From contig JANSYK010000001.1 in NCBI GenBank assembly GCA_024742485.1, forward strand, positions 1,426,001-1,490,000: a stretch of DNA of 64,000 nt, written 5' to 3'. A model generated the notes under the pieces. That model saw nothing but the letters and a program-made list of their open reading frames with translations. It was not told where the DNA came from and made no database searches. How positions within the stretch are numbered: the stretch's first letter is position 1; every line of letters starts with the position of its first letter. This stretch comes from Alphaproteobacteria bacterium (lineage in GTDB: Bacteria > Pseudomonadota > Alphaproteobacteria > Rhizobiales > Rhizobiaceae). Shown here piece after piece: positions 43,887 to 55,000 of this stretch. The position numbers and the translations under genes are program-made.

Positions 43887-44573
43887 ATGAATTACATCTT
43901 TCCGCCACCGGACCCCACGACGATACCCGTGATTGGCAATGCTGCCGTTTTTCCGGTTCATCGAATCTACTGTGTCGGCCGCAACTATGCCGCCCATGCC
44001 ATCGAGATGGGTCATGACCCGGATCAGGAGCCGCCATTCTTTTTCCAGAAAAACCCCGACAATATTCTTCTCGAAGGGCAGGACTTTCCCTATCCGGCCA
44101 TGACCAAAGATGTGCACCATGAGGTGGAACTGGCCGTGGCCCTTGGTTCCGGCGGCAATAACATCACGGTCGAAAAGGCACTCGAATGTGTTTTCGGCTA
44201 TGCGGTCTCGCTGGATATGACCCGCCGGGATTTGCAGGGCCAAATGAAGCAACTTGGCCGCCCCTGGGAAATCGGCAAGGCCTTCGAACACGCCGCGCCC
44301 TGCTCCAAGATCATGCCCGCCAAAGAGATCGGCCATCCGGAGCATGGCGCCATCTGGCTGACAATCAATGGCGAGAGACGCCAGGAAGGCGATCTCAACC
44401 AGATGATCTGGAAAATCCCTCAAATGCTATCCCATCTGTCGCAGCTGTTTACCCTGCGGGCCGGCGACATCATCTTGACAGGAACGCCATCCGGTGTAGG
44501 ACCAGTGCGACGCGGCGACAGGCTGCACGGCCATGTGGAACGTGTCGGCGACCTGGAAGTGGCGATCGTCTGA
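43887..44573 (+). CDS. Fumarylacetoacetate hydrolase (FAH) family protein
   Basis: A metal-dependent hydrolase, hydratase or decarboxylase of 228 residues. It shows RIYCVGRNYAAHAIEMG, PPFFFQKNPDN, the metal-binding HHEVELAVALG, GYAVSLDMTRRDLQ (Asp ligand), KAFEHAAPCSKI and the C-terminal ILTGTPSGVGPVRRGD, all diagnostic of the FAH family in its short, single-domain form. Members act on 2-keto acids, oxaloacetate or fumarylpyruvate. I chose the ATG at 43887, with GGGA five bases upstream; the frame extends 25 codons further. It leads an operon with an acyl-CoA synthetase and a ketopantoate-reductase-family enzyme, which suggests catabolism of a small organic acid. The true substrate is unknown. 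Confidence 0.9.
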   Translation: MNYIFPPPDPTTIPVIGNAAVFPVHRIYCVGRNYAAHAIEMGHDPDQEPPFFFQKNPDNILLEGQDFPYPAMTKDVHHEVELAVALGSGGNNITVEKALECVFGYAVSLDMTRRDLQGQMKQLGRPWEIGKAFEHAAPCSKIMPAKEIGHPEHGAIWLTINGERRQEGDLNQMIWKIPQMLSHLSQLFTLRAGDIILTGTPSGVGPVRRGDRLHGHVERVGDLEVAIV

Positions 44574-44603
44574 GGTGACCCGCCGGCACGATTGGAGAAA
44601 TCG

Positions 44604-46115
44604 ATGAATCTGATTTTCGAGGCGATCAGCAGTGCGAACCAGGACGCTGCGGCGATCGGCGCGCCCGACCGTATGCCCCTGACCTATGGTGGCCTGGGAC
44701 AACTCATTGAAAACACCTGTGCAGATCTCAACCGGTTCGGCATCGGACGCAATGACCGCGTCGCAATTGTGCTGCCCAATGGTCCCGAGATGGCGACGGC
44801 TTTTCTGTCCGTTGCCGCATGCACGACGTCTGCCCCGTTAAACCCCGCTTACAAGAAGGACGAGTTCGCCTTCTATCTCAGCGATCTGCACGCCAAGGCT
44901 GTCATTGTGGAAGCCGGCAGCACCTCCCCTGCCCTCGAAGCCGCAACCGATCTGGATATACCCATCCTGACGATCGACTGGCAGGCGGACGATCCTGCCG
45001 GTTCGTTTGCCTTTGCGCCGAGCGACCTCTCCGGTCAGCCAGGCCATGCCGGCCTTTGCGAAGACGAGGACGTTGCTCTCGTACTCCATACGTCCGGCAC
45101 AACATCGCGTCCGAAAGTCGTGCCATTGACCACCGGCAACATCATGGCATCGGCAGACCACATCCGCGAGACCTTGCACTTGATCAACTCGGATGTCGGC
45201 CTCAACATCATGCCGCTGTTTCACATCCACGGTCTGATTGCGTCTCTCCTGTCTTCGATGACTGCCGGTGCCGAGGTGGTCTGTACACCTGGCTTCAATG
45301 CCCTGAAATTCTTCAATTGGCTCGATGCGGTCAAACCAAGCTGGTACACCGCGGTTCCCACCATGCATCAGGCGATCCTGGCGCGTGCCGGACGCAATAC
45401 GGAGATTGTACGCGCGTCGAAATTACGCTTTGCCCGTTCCTCATCATCTTCCCTGCCGCCACCCGTCATGGCCGAACTTGAAGCTCTGTTTGATTGCCCG
45501 GTCATTGAAGCCTACGGCATGACCGAAGCCGCCCATCAGATGGCGTCGAATCCGCTGCCGCCGGCTGCGCGGAAAGCCGGCACGGTTGGGCGCTCCGCAG
45601 GTCCCGAAATTGCCATCATGGACGAAGCGGGAACAGTCAAGGGACTCAATGAAAGTGGTGAAATCGTTATTCGCGGCCCCAACGTGACGGCCGGATATGA
45701 AAACAATCCGGAGGCTAACGCATCGGCTTTCACCGATGGCTGGTTTCGGACCGGCGATCTCGGATTTCTGGATGATGACGGGTATCTGACCATCTCCGGA
45801 CGACTGAAGGAGATCATCAATCGCGGCGGGGAAAAAATCGCGCCACGGGAGGTCGATGACGTGATCCAGGCCCATCCGGCTGTCGATCAGGTGGTGACAT
45901 TCGCGATGCCGCACGACAAGCTGGGCGAGGCTGTTGCGGCGGTGGTCGTGCTCAAGGAAGGCGCACATGCCGAGGTCTCCGACATCAAGGCCTTTGCAGC
46001 CGAACGCCTCGCTGCGTTCAAGGTGCCGTCGACCATCCTTATCCGTGACGAAATTCCAAAGGGCGCCACGGGCAAATTGCAGCGCATCGGCCTTGCGGAA
46101 AAACTGGGGTTATGA
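44604..46115 (+). CDS. Acyl-CoA synthetase, AMP-forming (oxalate-CoA ligase-like)
   Basis: An adenylate-forming ligase of 503 residues. The AMP-binding motif LVLHTSGTTSRPKVVPLT is followed by NIMPLFHIHGL, EAYGMTEAAHQMASNPLPP, GWFRTGDLGFLDDDGY, KEIINRGGEKIAP and the catalytic Lys region IPKGATGKLQR. The MTEAxHQMxSNPLPP segment is typical of peroxisomal-type oxalyl-CoA synthetases (AAE3/Pcs60), so oxalate or another small acid is a plausible substrate. I chose the ATG at 44604, with GGAGA eight bases upstream. It follows the FAH gene by 30 bp and overlaps the next gene by ATGA. Confidence 0.9.
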   Translation: MNLIFEAISSANQDAAAIGAPDRMPLTYGGLGQLIENTCADLNRFGIGRNDRVAIVLPNGPEMATAFLSVAACTTSAPLNPAYKKDEFAFYLSDLHAKAVIVEAGSTSPALEAATDLDIPILTIDWQADDPAGSFAFAPSDLSGQPGHAGLCEDEDVALVLHTSGTTSRPKVVPLTTGNIMASADHIRETLHLINSDVGLNIMPLFHIHGLIASLLSSMTAGAEVVCTPGFNALKFFNWLDAVKPSWYTAVPTMHQAILARAGRNTEIVRASKLRFARSSSSSLPPPVMAELEALFDCPVIEAYGMTEAAHQMASNPLPPAARKAGTVGRSAGPEIAIMDEAGTVKGLNESGEIVIRGPNVTAGYENNPEANASAFTDGWFRTGDLGFLDDDGYLTISGRLKEIINRGGEKIAPREVDDVIQAHPAVDQVVTFAMPHDKLGEAVAAVVVLKEGAHAEVSDIKAFAAERLAAFKVPSTILIRDEIPKGATGKLQRIGLAEKLGL

Positions 46116-47092
46116 TGACACGCATCTGCATTTACGGCGCTGGAGCGATCGGCGGGTTTCTGGGGGCAAGGCTGGCGCCGACAGATGTCGATCTGTCTCT
46201 GGTGGCACGCGGGCCACATTTAGCAGCCATTCGCGACAATGGGCTGACCCTGGTCGAAGACGGGCATTCCCAAAACCACCGCATCAAGGCCAGCGATAGT
46301 CCGGCCGAATTTGGTCCGCAAGATTTTGTGATCGTCACCCTGAAGGCCCATTCGCTGCCAGCCATCGTTGAGTCCATGCAACCTCTGCTCGGACCCGAAA
46401 CCGCCGTCGTATTCGCCACCAATGGTGTCCCCTGGTGGTACTTCCACGGGCTGGAGGGCGAATTTGCTGACCATCAGCTGCAGACGGTCGATCCGGGCAA
46501 TGTGATCTGGAACGGCATCGGTCCGCAACGGGCCATCGGCTGTGTGGTCTATCCGGCCGCAGAAGTCACAGAACCGGGTGTTGTGGAACATCACTCTGGT
46601 GACCGGTTCCCGATTGGCGAGCCGAATGGAGAGCGCAGCGACCGCGTCAAGACGCTGTCTTCATTGCTCGGAAAGGCCGGATTGCGCGCACCGGTTCGTC
46701 CCCGCATTCGCGACGATATCTGGATCAAGCTCTGGGGTAACGCCTCCTTCAATCCCGTCAGCGCCCTGACCGGCGCAACCCTCAAACAGATCGGCGAGGA
46801 TCCACTGACCGCGCAGGTCATCCGCCACATCATGGAGGAAACGCAGGCGATTGGCGAAGCGCTGGGCACACGCTTTGCCGTCGACATCGACAAGCGAATC
46901 GCCGGTGGAACTGCGGTGGGCGATCATCGCACGAGCATGCTCCAGGATCTCGACATGGGACGCCCCATGGAAATCGATGCCCTCGTCAGCGCCGTGCAGG
47001 AACTCGGCCAGCTGGTCGGGAAGCCGACACCCACGCTTGACACGGTCCTGGCGCTGGTCAAGCAAAGAGCCCGTCTGGCCGGATGCTATTGA
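46112..47092 (+). CDS. panE: Ketopantoate reductase (2-dehydropantoate 2-reductase) family protein
   Basis: A NADPH-dependent reductase of 326 residues with the ApbA/PanE fold. The N-terminal motif is CIYGAGAIGGFLGARLAP; FVIVTLKAHSLPAIV and the catalytic Lys in IWIKLWGNASFNPVSALTG follow. The C-terminal domain contains RTSMLQDLDMGRPMEIDALV and PTPTLDTVLALVKQR, typical of the family (the SMLQD..GR..EID pattern). Pantothenate synthesis is one possibility; however, the operon with an FAH hydrolase and an acyl-CoA synthetase suggests reduction of another 2-keto acid. Either of two adjacent ATGs (46112, 46115) can be the start. It is convergent with the cyclase gene. Confidence 0.88.
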   Translation: MMTRICIYGAGAIGGFLGARLAPTDVDLSLVARGPHLAAIRDNGLTLVEDGHSQNHRIKASDSPAEFGPQDFVIVTLKAHSLPAIVESMQPLLGPETAVVFATNGVPWWYFHGLEGEFADHQLQTVDPGNVIWNGIGPQRAIGCVVYPAAEVTEPGVVEHHSGDRFPIGEPNGERSDRVKTLSSLLGKAGLRAPVRPRIRDDIWIKLWGNASFNPVSALTGATLKQIGEDPLTAQVIRHIMEETQAIGEALGTRFAVDIDKRIAGGTAVGDHRTSMLQDLDMGRPMEIDALVSAVQELGQLVGKPTPTLDTVLALVKQRARLAGCY

Positions 47093-47179
47093 ATCAGAAA
47101 CTGAAGAAACTGAATCAGGCCATCAAGACCAGCCCATAGCGCGTTGTCTTGAAAGAACTATTCCGGAAACACTATCTGG

Positions 47180-48910
47180 TCAAACGGCTTCAAGATCAGC
47201 CTTTGCCGGACCGTGATAGACGAAAATCTCGATCGGTTTTGTCTTGCCCTTCACCGAAATCGGCTCCAGGCTTTCGGCCTCTTCGACCAGTTTTTCCGGC
47301 AGATCATCAATTACATCACGGGTCACGAATGTTTCATCCGGGCCGGCTGCAGAGCACAATCGCGCTGCCAGATTGACATGGTCACCGAGGACCGTGAAGT
47401 CCTTTCGCTGGCTGCTGCCCATCGCACCGAAAACCACTTCGCCAACATGAATCCCGATTCCGATGCGCAGATTGACACCGGATTCGGTCGTCATCTTCTT
47501 CATCGCATTCATGATCGCGATGGCGCATTCGACCGCATGTTTGGTCATGTTCGATCCGACAAACAGGGCCATGATTTCATCCCCGACAAATTTGTCGATA
47601 TCGCCATGATTGTCGGCGACGATGTCCGATATCGTCTGAAAATAGCTGTTCAGAACGGCCACGACCTCTTCCGGCTCCCGACCTTCCGAAAAAGCTGTAT
47701 ATCCGCGAATATCGGCAAACAGGATTGCCACGCGCCGGCGCTCGCCGCCCAGGGACACTTCCTGTCCATCGGTGCTCTCAATGGCCTGCATGGTTCCTCG
47801 CGAGACGAATTTCTGCAGTTCAAAACGTTCATTGAGCTGAACGATCATGTCATTGAACCGGGTCGCGAGATCCCCGATCTCGTCATGCGAACGAACATCG
47901 TCGACGCGGACATCCAGATTGCCCTTCGCAATCTGGATGGCGGCCTGACCGATCTTCAGGATCGGTCCGGAAATCCGCATGGAAAACAGCAATGCGCCAA
48001 CCATCGCGACGATCAGCCCTATGCCGAGCCAGGTGGCCAGGTTGCGGATCATGTCGGTGACCGGCTGGTAAGCATCCTTTTCGGATTTTTCGACGAGGAC
48101 GGCCCAGGGGAATGCCCTTGGTACGGCAATCGCGGCAAGTGAGATCGCCCCGTCTGCCAGTTCGAACGGGCCAACGGCAATGGTTGCGGTACCGCGGCTC
48201 AGCATATCACCGGCGGCATCCATCACGCTCTCATGATCATAGCCCGTATCAGTGGTGCCAAATACGATCGTACCTTCGGCATCCATCACATGGATCTGGC
48301 CGGTCTGGGCAAAGGGATGATCGAGAATATCCTGCCGCAGGCGTTCCAGATTGATCCGCGCATGCAGGACGGCCTGTCGACCGCTGATCCCACCTTCGAT
48401 AGGCAGGGTGGCAGTCGCCAGCCAATCGCCCGTTTCCTCGACGAAGTGGATCCGTTGAACACTGCGCTGACTGCGTGAACCCGGTTCGATCTCATCCGAT
48501 GTGATCCGCAACACCTCCAGCGGATCGGGAAAATGCTCCTTCAGCCTGGTGAAATAGGCTTCCTGTGTCACCATCAACGGGCGCGGGACACCCTCTATGT
48601 CGATTTGAAGCGCAACCACATCCGGCAGATCTTCAATGCCCTGTCGGACAAGGGCAATCTTGCCTTTCGACCCCAGTTCGTCGCCACCGATGGCATTGCG
48701 GATCAGGTCCAGCGGCGCCATCAGCGAGTATTCGAAAAAGGCGTTGAACTCATCCGTCAATTGACTGGCGGCGCTTGCAAGCTGCTCATTGGCAGTGCTC
48801 TTGAGCTCATCCTGTGCAATGCGAATAATCGACTGCCCCGCAACAACCAGCGGCAACGCCGCAATGATTGCAGCGAACAGCATCATTTTCGTTCGCAGAT
48901 TAAAACGCAT
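47180..48910 (-). CDS. Membrane-bound adenylate cyclase with extracytoplasmic sensor and HAMP domain
   Basis: A class III nucleotidyl cyclase of about 576 residues. It starts with a membrane helix (KMMLFAAIIAALPLVVAG), followed by a sensor region of roughly 270 residues outside the membrane (dCACHE-like), a second helix (WLGIGLIVAMVGALLFSM), a HAMP linker (PILKIGQAAIQIAKGNLDVR) and a cyclase domain. The catalytic residues are visible: RVAILFADIRGYTAFSE (metal Asp), DKFVGDEIMALF (adenine-specifying Lys, second Asp) and KDFTVLGDHVNLAARL (Asp/Thr position). It should therefore make cAMP. ATGs at 48910 and 48919 are both plausible. It lies 97 bp after the giant PKD gene on the same strand, so it may be the last gene of that operon. 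Sensing of envelope or surface contact is inferred. Confidence 0.9.
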   Translation of the reverse strand: MRFNLRTKMMLFAAIIAALPLVVAGQSIIRIAQDELKSTANEQLASAASQLTDEFNAFFEYSLMAPLDLIRNAIGGDELGSKGKIALVRQGIEDLPDVVALQIDIEGVPRPLMVTQEAYFTRLKEHFPDPLEVLRITSDEIEPGSRSQRSVQRIHFVEETGDWLATATLPIEGGISGRQAVLHARINLERLRQDILDHPFAQTGQIHVMDAEGTIVFGTTDTGYDHESVMDAAGDMLSRGTATIAVGPFELADGAISLAAIAVPRAFPWAVLVEKSEKDAYQPVTDMIRNLATWLGIGLIVAMVGALLFSMRISGPILKIGQAAIQIAKGNLDVRVDDVRSHDEIGDLATRFNDMIVQLNERFELQKFVSRGTMQAIESTDGQEVSLGGERRRVAILFADIRGYTAFSEGREPEEVVAVLNSYFQTISDIVADNHGDIDKFVGDEIMALFVGSNMTKHAVECAIAIMNAMKKMTTESGVNLRIGIGIHVGEVVFGAMGSSQRKDFTVLGDHVNLAARLCSAAGPDETFVTRDVIDDLPEKLVEEAESLEPISVKGKTKPIEIFVYHGPAKADLEAV

Positions 48911-49007
48911 CCCCACCATCCGCCTTGAGCAATTCTCAAACGGGCTGGCTACCGCCCCAAGCAGCCTTGCCACTTATCCATCAGTTAAGCCGGTTCTTCC
49001 CCACCGT

Positions 49008-52000
49008 CTAATCGGTGACCGGCGTCGACGCCTCTCTTAATTCGGTTGTAATCGTCAGCGTGTCTTCCATCACGCTGCATTCCAGACCATGCGGATCCGC
49101 TGCCGTCAAAATGGCAGTGACGGTTCCCTCATCCGTGAACTCGACACGTCCCCGTTCCCCATCAATCTCGGCGCCGTTGGAAAGGCTCCAGTAATAGGTC
49201 AGCGGGTCTCCATCGGGATCCGAGGAACGGCTCGCATCCAGCAATAGTGCATCATGAGCGCCCCCGTACAGAACTTCAATGTCCGGGCCGGCATCAGGCC
49301 GTGGCGGTGCATTGACGAAGACATCGACGCTATCGCTGGTGGCTTCACAGGCAGAGCCCGACATGTCGGTGACCGTGAGTTTGGGGTGATAGGTGCCCGG
49401 CTCCGCATAGCTGTGCGCCACTTCCATGCCTTCACCGGTTTGCCCATCTCCAAAATCCCACTGGTATTTCTTCAAGGTTCCATCGGGATCGAACGAACGC
49501 GAGGCGTCAAACGAGAGGGTGGTTCCGGCGCAGGTCTTCCGGGCAACCTTCATGATGGCAATAGGCGGACGATTGATGATGATCTCGCGCGCGAAGGGTG
49601 TGACCAGCGTATTGCCGGCACGATCGACCGGCGCAGAAACACTGACCGAATAGGTCCCAGGCCGCGCATAGGTATGGGACACGGCCTTTCCATCAAGCGT
49701 TGTGCCGTCACCAAACGTCCAGCGCGGCGTCGCCGGATCCACACTGTCGGGCAGATTGCTGAGGTCGAACCGCGTTGCATGGCCAGCGCAGGCAACCGCC
49801 GGTGCAACAATTTCGGCAGACGGCGCCGGCGTGACCTCGATGGTTTTTGTCCGCGTGCTGGTGCTGTTGCTCAACCCCGTTCCGTCATCGACCGTCAACA
49901 CGACATCATATTGGCCAGGTTCCCGCCACACATGATTGACGGAAACGCCTGTAGCCTGTGTGCCATCACCAAAATCCCAACGATAAGCAGTAATTCCGCC
50001 ATCGGAATCGCTTGAACCCGCCGCCGATAGCGACAATGGTCGGTCAACTTCCACGGAAGAAGCGCTTTCGATCTCGGCAAGAGGTGGCGCATTCACCGTG
50101 ATGAGGTGAACGACATCAACGCTCTCGCATCCCCCTGCGCCCTCGGTTGCCCTTGCCTTCAATCGAACTTCATAGACACCCGGCTTATCGTAGGCATGGC
50201 GAACCACGTCTCCGGTCGCCTGCATTCCATCACCAAATTCCCACTCGAAGCCGGATATCGTCGCACTTTTCGATGTCGATTGCCGACTGTCGAATTCCAG
50301 CTCTTCACCGACTGCGGCGGCTGCATTGGCCGTAATCACGGCGACCGGCGCGTCCAGTACGGTCACCGTCAGGTCATCCGTCGACACCGGTGAGCAGATC
50401 CCCAGATTGTCGCCTTCGATCTGCAGCGTGACCCGGTAGATGCCCTCCTCCGCATAGCTGTGTTCCGGCTGATCGCCACCGCCCGTTTGACCATCGCCAA
50501 AGTCCCAGGAATAGCGGTTGACCACACCATCCACATCGGACGATGCGGTGCCGTCAAAGCGAATGGTGGTTCCGGCGCAAATCTCGATATCGTCGCCAGC
50601 ATGGGCCACCGGTGCCGGCAGGACCGAAGCGAGCACTTCATCCGCGTGGCTGGCATTGGCAAGGCCCGATTCATCGGTCACATCAAGTCGGACCCTATAG
50701 TTGCCGGGTGCTCCGTAAATCTTGGTCGGGTTGATGATGTCCGACGTCTCTCCATCGCCAAAGTCCCACTGATAGCGCAGCAGGCCACCGTCAGGATCAA
50801 TCGAGGAACTGCCGTCAAAGACGAACACATCGCCCACGCAGGCCTGTTTGCTGTCTCCGGCCACCGCCTGCGGCGGCCTGTTGATGGAGACCTTCAGCGC
50901 ATCCGCATGCCGCGCATTGCTGACGCCGGTGCCGTCATCGGTCGTCAGACGCACCGGATAGATGCCGCCGGTGGCATAGGTGTGTTCGACAATCATGCCT
51001 TCGGCCTTGTTGCCGTCGCCAAGGTCCCACAGATAGGACAGCCCGTCATTGTCCGGGTCGGCGGAGGCACTGCCGTCAAAAATGACCCGAAGCGATCCGC
51101 TCACGAGATCACTGCCGGCAGCGGCGACTGGCGGATGATTGACACGAATGGTCAGTTGGTCCTGCGCAGTACGGTTTGAGGCAATGCTGTCATCCGTCAC
51201 GGTCAGGCTGATGGTATAGATGCCCGGTTCACTCAGGCTATGCTCGATCGATTCTCCCTCCAGAACCGTGTCTGTGTTCTGGATGTCCCATCGCCATTGG
51301 GTAATCTCGCCATCTGCGTCCCAGGAGCGGCCACCCGACAGGCGGAACGGTTCGCCCGGCGCCACCAAAAGGTCTGGGCCGGCATCGGCAATGGGTTGCT
51401 CGTTGACGGTCACCTGAATCTGCGAGAAGTCATGGGCTTCGACGTGACCAGTGTCGTCGAACACCTGCAACTCAACCATGTAGAGTCCGGGTGTTTCGAA
51501 CGCGTGTGTCACCACATCGCCTTCACCGGTGGATCCGTCACGAAAATCCCAGATGTATCGGGAGATCGAACCGTCCTGATCGCTTGACCGGCGACCATCG
51601 AATGTCACCAGTTCGCCGGGCGCCGTGACCACATCGAAGCCCGCATCCGCCACCGGCAGTTCATTGACGACAACAGTCAGTTCATCATTCGCTTCATTGC
51701 GAATGGTGCCCGACCCGTCGATGACCCTCAGCTTGACGGTATAGGTGCCGGGATTGCGGTATGCGTGGGCAATGCGCGGGCCGGTTCCCGTCTCTCCATT
51801 TCCGAAATCCCACAGATAGGAAATGATGATCCCGTCGCTGTCGGATGAACCGGTCGCATCGAAAAAGACCTGTGAGGCGGTCACAAGTTGATCGGGTCCG
51901 GCTTCGGCAACAGGGGGTTCATTGACCGTGATCACCCGCTTGCTGGTGGCCCGGTTGTTGGCCAGGCCCGAATCATCCTGCACGGTCAGCTGCGCAACAT

Positions 52001-55000
52001 AGGTTCCCGAGCGGGAGTATTGGTGAACAACCTCACGGCCGGACGCCTTGGCGCCATCGCCGAAATCCCAAAGATAGGAAATGATATTGCCGTCGGTATC
52101 GTCGGATTGGCCGGCCACGAAGGTAACCGGTTCATCGATTGCGGCTGGTCTGTCCTCATCCACCCTGGCGACCGGTGTCGCATTGGGCCGGTCGGTCACG
52201 ACCACCGTAAGGCCGTCGCTCGCCTGGTTGTTGTCCTGACCCGAATTGTCGGTCACCGTCAGCTTGACGTCATAACGGCCGGGGGAGAAATACACGATGG
52301 GCCGCTTTTCGCCGACCGCAGTCTTTCCGTTTCCGAAATCCCAGTGAAAGTCGACAAGGCTGCCATCTTCATCAGAGGAAGCACCACCATCGAATTCGAC
52401 GACCTGACCGACAATCGCCGTCTGGTCGGCACCCGCTTCGGCCACGGGTGGTACATTGGGCCGTAGTGCCACAACAGCGACAAAATCGTGTATTGTCACG
52501 CCGTTTTCCAAGCCTGAATCGTCGGTCAAAGTCAGGCGACCCTCATAGGTCCCGGGACGGCTGTAAACGTGATCAACGACGGCGCGGTCAGACTCTGTGC
52601 CGTCTCCGAAATCCCACTCATACCGAATGATATGCCCATCCGGATCCCTTGCATCGCTGGCGTCGAAACGGTGTGGCACCTCCGTTTTCAATGCCAGCCT
52701 CTCGGCCAGTTCCACTTCGGGCGCGCTGTTTGGCCCGTGTGTGACAGTGACTGCAAAGCTGGCTGTCGCCATCGATCCCCGTCGGCCTGAATCATCGCTC
52801 ACCAGAACATTGACCTGATAAACACCCGGTTCCCGATAGCTGTGCGGCACCTTGAAGCCGGAGGCCCGTGCGCCATCGCCGAAGTCCCACTCAATTGAAA
52901 GCAGATTGCCGTCGACATCGACCGTCCCGGTGGCATCGAATTCCAGACGTTCATCGACGAATGCCGCACGGTCGGAGCCGACGCTGACGCGGGGCGACAC
53001 ATTTTCTGCGTGGGCGATCACGATGTCCATTTCCGTGCTGGCCACGGCGTTGGCCTTGCCGGAATTGTCGGTAACCTCCAGGCGGACAGTATAGGTGCCG
53101 GGACGATGATAGACGTGGTTCGTCACGACCCGATTCGCACCGGTGCCGTCACCAAAATCCCAGCGATAGGAGAGTATGGACCCGTCCGGATCAGTGGTTG
53201 CGGAACCGTCGAACACGACCGGAGCACCCACCAGTGCCTGTTGCACCGCGCCGATATCCGGCACAGGCGGCTGATTGTCCGGATCGATCACGTTGATCGT
53301 TCGTGTCACCGTCGTCACCGCATTGGGCAGACCGGAATCATCGGTGATGAGCAACGAGACTTCATAGGCGCCCGGTGTCTGAAAAGAACGCCGGAACGCC
53401 TGTTTATCTAGTGTCACACCATCCGAGAACTGCCACTCGACCGACGTCACCTGCCCGTCGGAATCGATGACATTGGAGGCATCAAACACACCGGCAGCGC
53501 CAAGCAGAAGCGTTTCGGGAATCGCGACATCACGGGCAATCGGCGCCGCATTGACGAAAACGGTCGCGGTGTCGCTGACCACGCTGTTGGTTGCACTTTT
53601 CTGGTCATCGACCACCAGTGTGACACCATAGGTACCTGCTTCGTCATATTGATGTTCGACCTTGGCGCCGGTCGCCGTCTTGCCGTCGCCGAAATCCCAC
53701 TCGAAACGGTGCGCATCGCCATCGACTCCCGTCACCGCACCGGCATCAAACGTGGCGAATGTGCCATAGGCGATCCGCTGGTCGTCACCGGCATCCGCCA
53801 CCGGCGCGGCATTGATGGTGATTGTGTGGCTGGCATCGGCAGAGTTGCAGGGATTGCCCTCATCGTCGAAGACCGTCAGCCCAACCGTATAGGTTCCGTG
53901 TTGCCGATAAGTGTGAACCGGGCGACCAAAGTCGGGATCACCTTCCTCCTGCTCGATCTCCGTCCCATCACCCATCTGCCAGACATAACGCTTGATGCGG
54001 TTTCCAACCGGCCTTGGCAGGGTCGAGGATCCCGTTGCATCGAACTGCACAACGGCCCCTTCCGCCGCCAGGACGGGGGCTTCCAGACGGGCAATCGGAG
54101 GCGGTTTGACGTAGAAACTGAAATCGACGACCTGCCCGCTGGCAACCATGCCTGAATTGTCGAATGTTTCGAGACGAACGCTGTAATCGCCGGCCGCATC
54201 GAAGCGCCGGCTGATGATTGGCCCGGACTGTTCCGAATCGTCAAATCGCCACAGATGAGTCAGCGTTTCGCCGTCGGGATCGCGCGAGGCGCTAGCATCA
54301 AAACGCATCTCTCGGCAGGCAGTCTGTTGGATCCGTGTTTCCACCACCGGACGACCATTGGGGCGGAAGGTGCGAACCGGCAGATCGATGGCGATCGGGT
54401 TTTGAACACCCTCACCGTTGCTGTTGGAATAGGTGACATGCACGGTGACGTCGTTGGGGGTCTCACCGCCTTCCGCGACGATGACCGAACCCAGACGCCC
54501 TCTTTCGCTGTCATTCGTGTAGACCGTCGCCCGACGCCATTCGCTTTTGCCGGATGCTGCCAATGGATAGGAGCGAAACAGACCATCATAGGCGACGCGT
54601 CCGCCTGCAGCGTCAAAGTTTTCGATCGTCAGCGATCGCGCCATCTCCGGAATGTTGAAACGAAGCTCCGTCAGCATGCCTCTTTCAGCCACCTGGAAGG
54701 TCGGCACATAGGAATAGAGGCGCAAATCGCTAGGAGCTTCATTTTCCTGGTCAGACGTGCTGACAGCCACATCGAAGACGTTGCCGTCAGTCCCCTCGGC
54801 GCCTTCGACCGCAAGAACAAACGCACGTCTCTGACCGTTGGCCGCGCCCTTTTCGGCATCGATTGTGAACAAGGTCTTCCATTGATCGTCAGTGGTGCTG
54901 TCTTCACCAAAGGTCACACTGTCCAGCGGCTCGCCGGCGATCGATTCCTGAATTGCTCCCTCTGCGTCCCGAAACAGCTCGGCCTCGGCCTTGTCCCCAT

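Noticed and set aside
47213-48142. Open frame of 309 codons on the + strand opposite the cyclase
   Set aside because: The cyclase catalytic motifs on the minus strand settle the coding strand.
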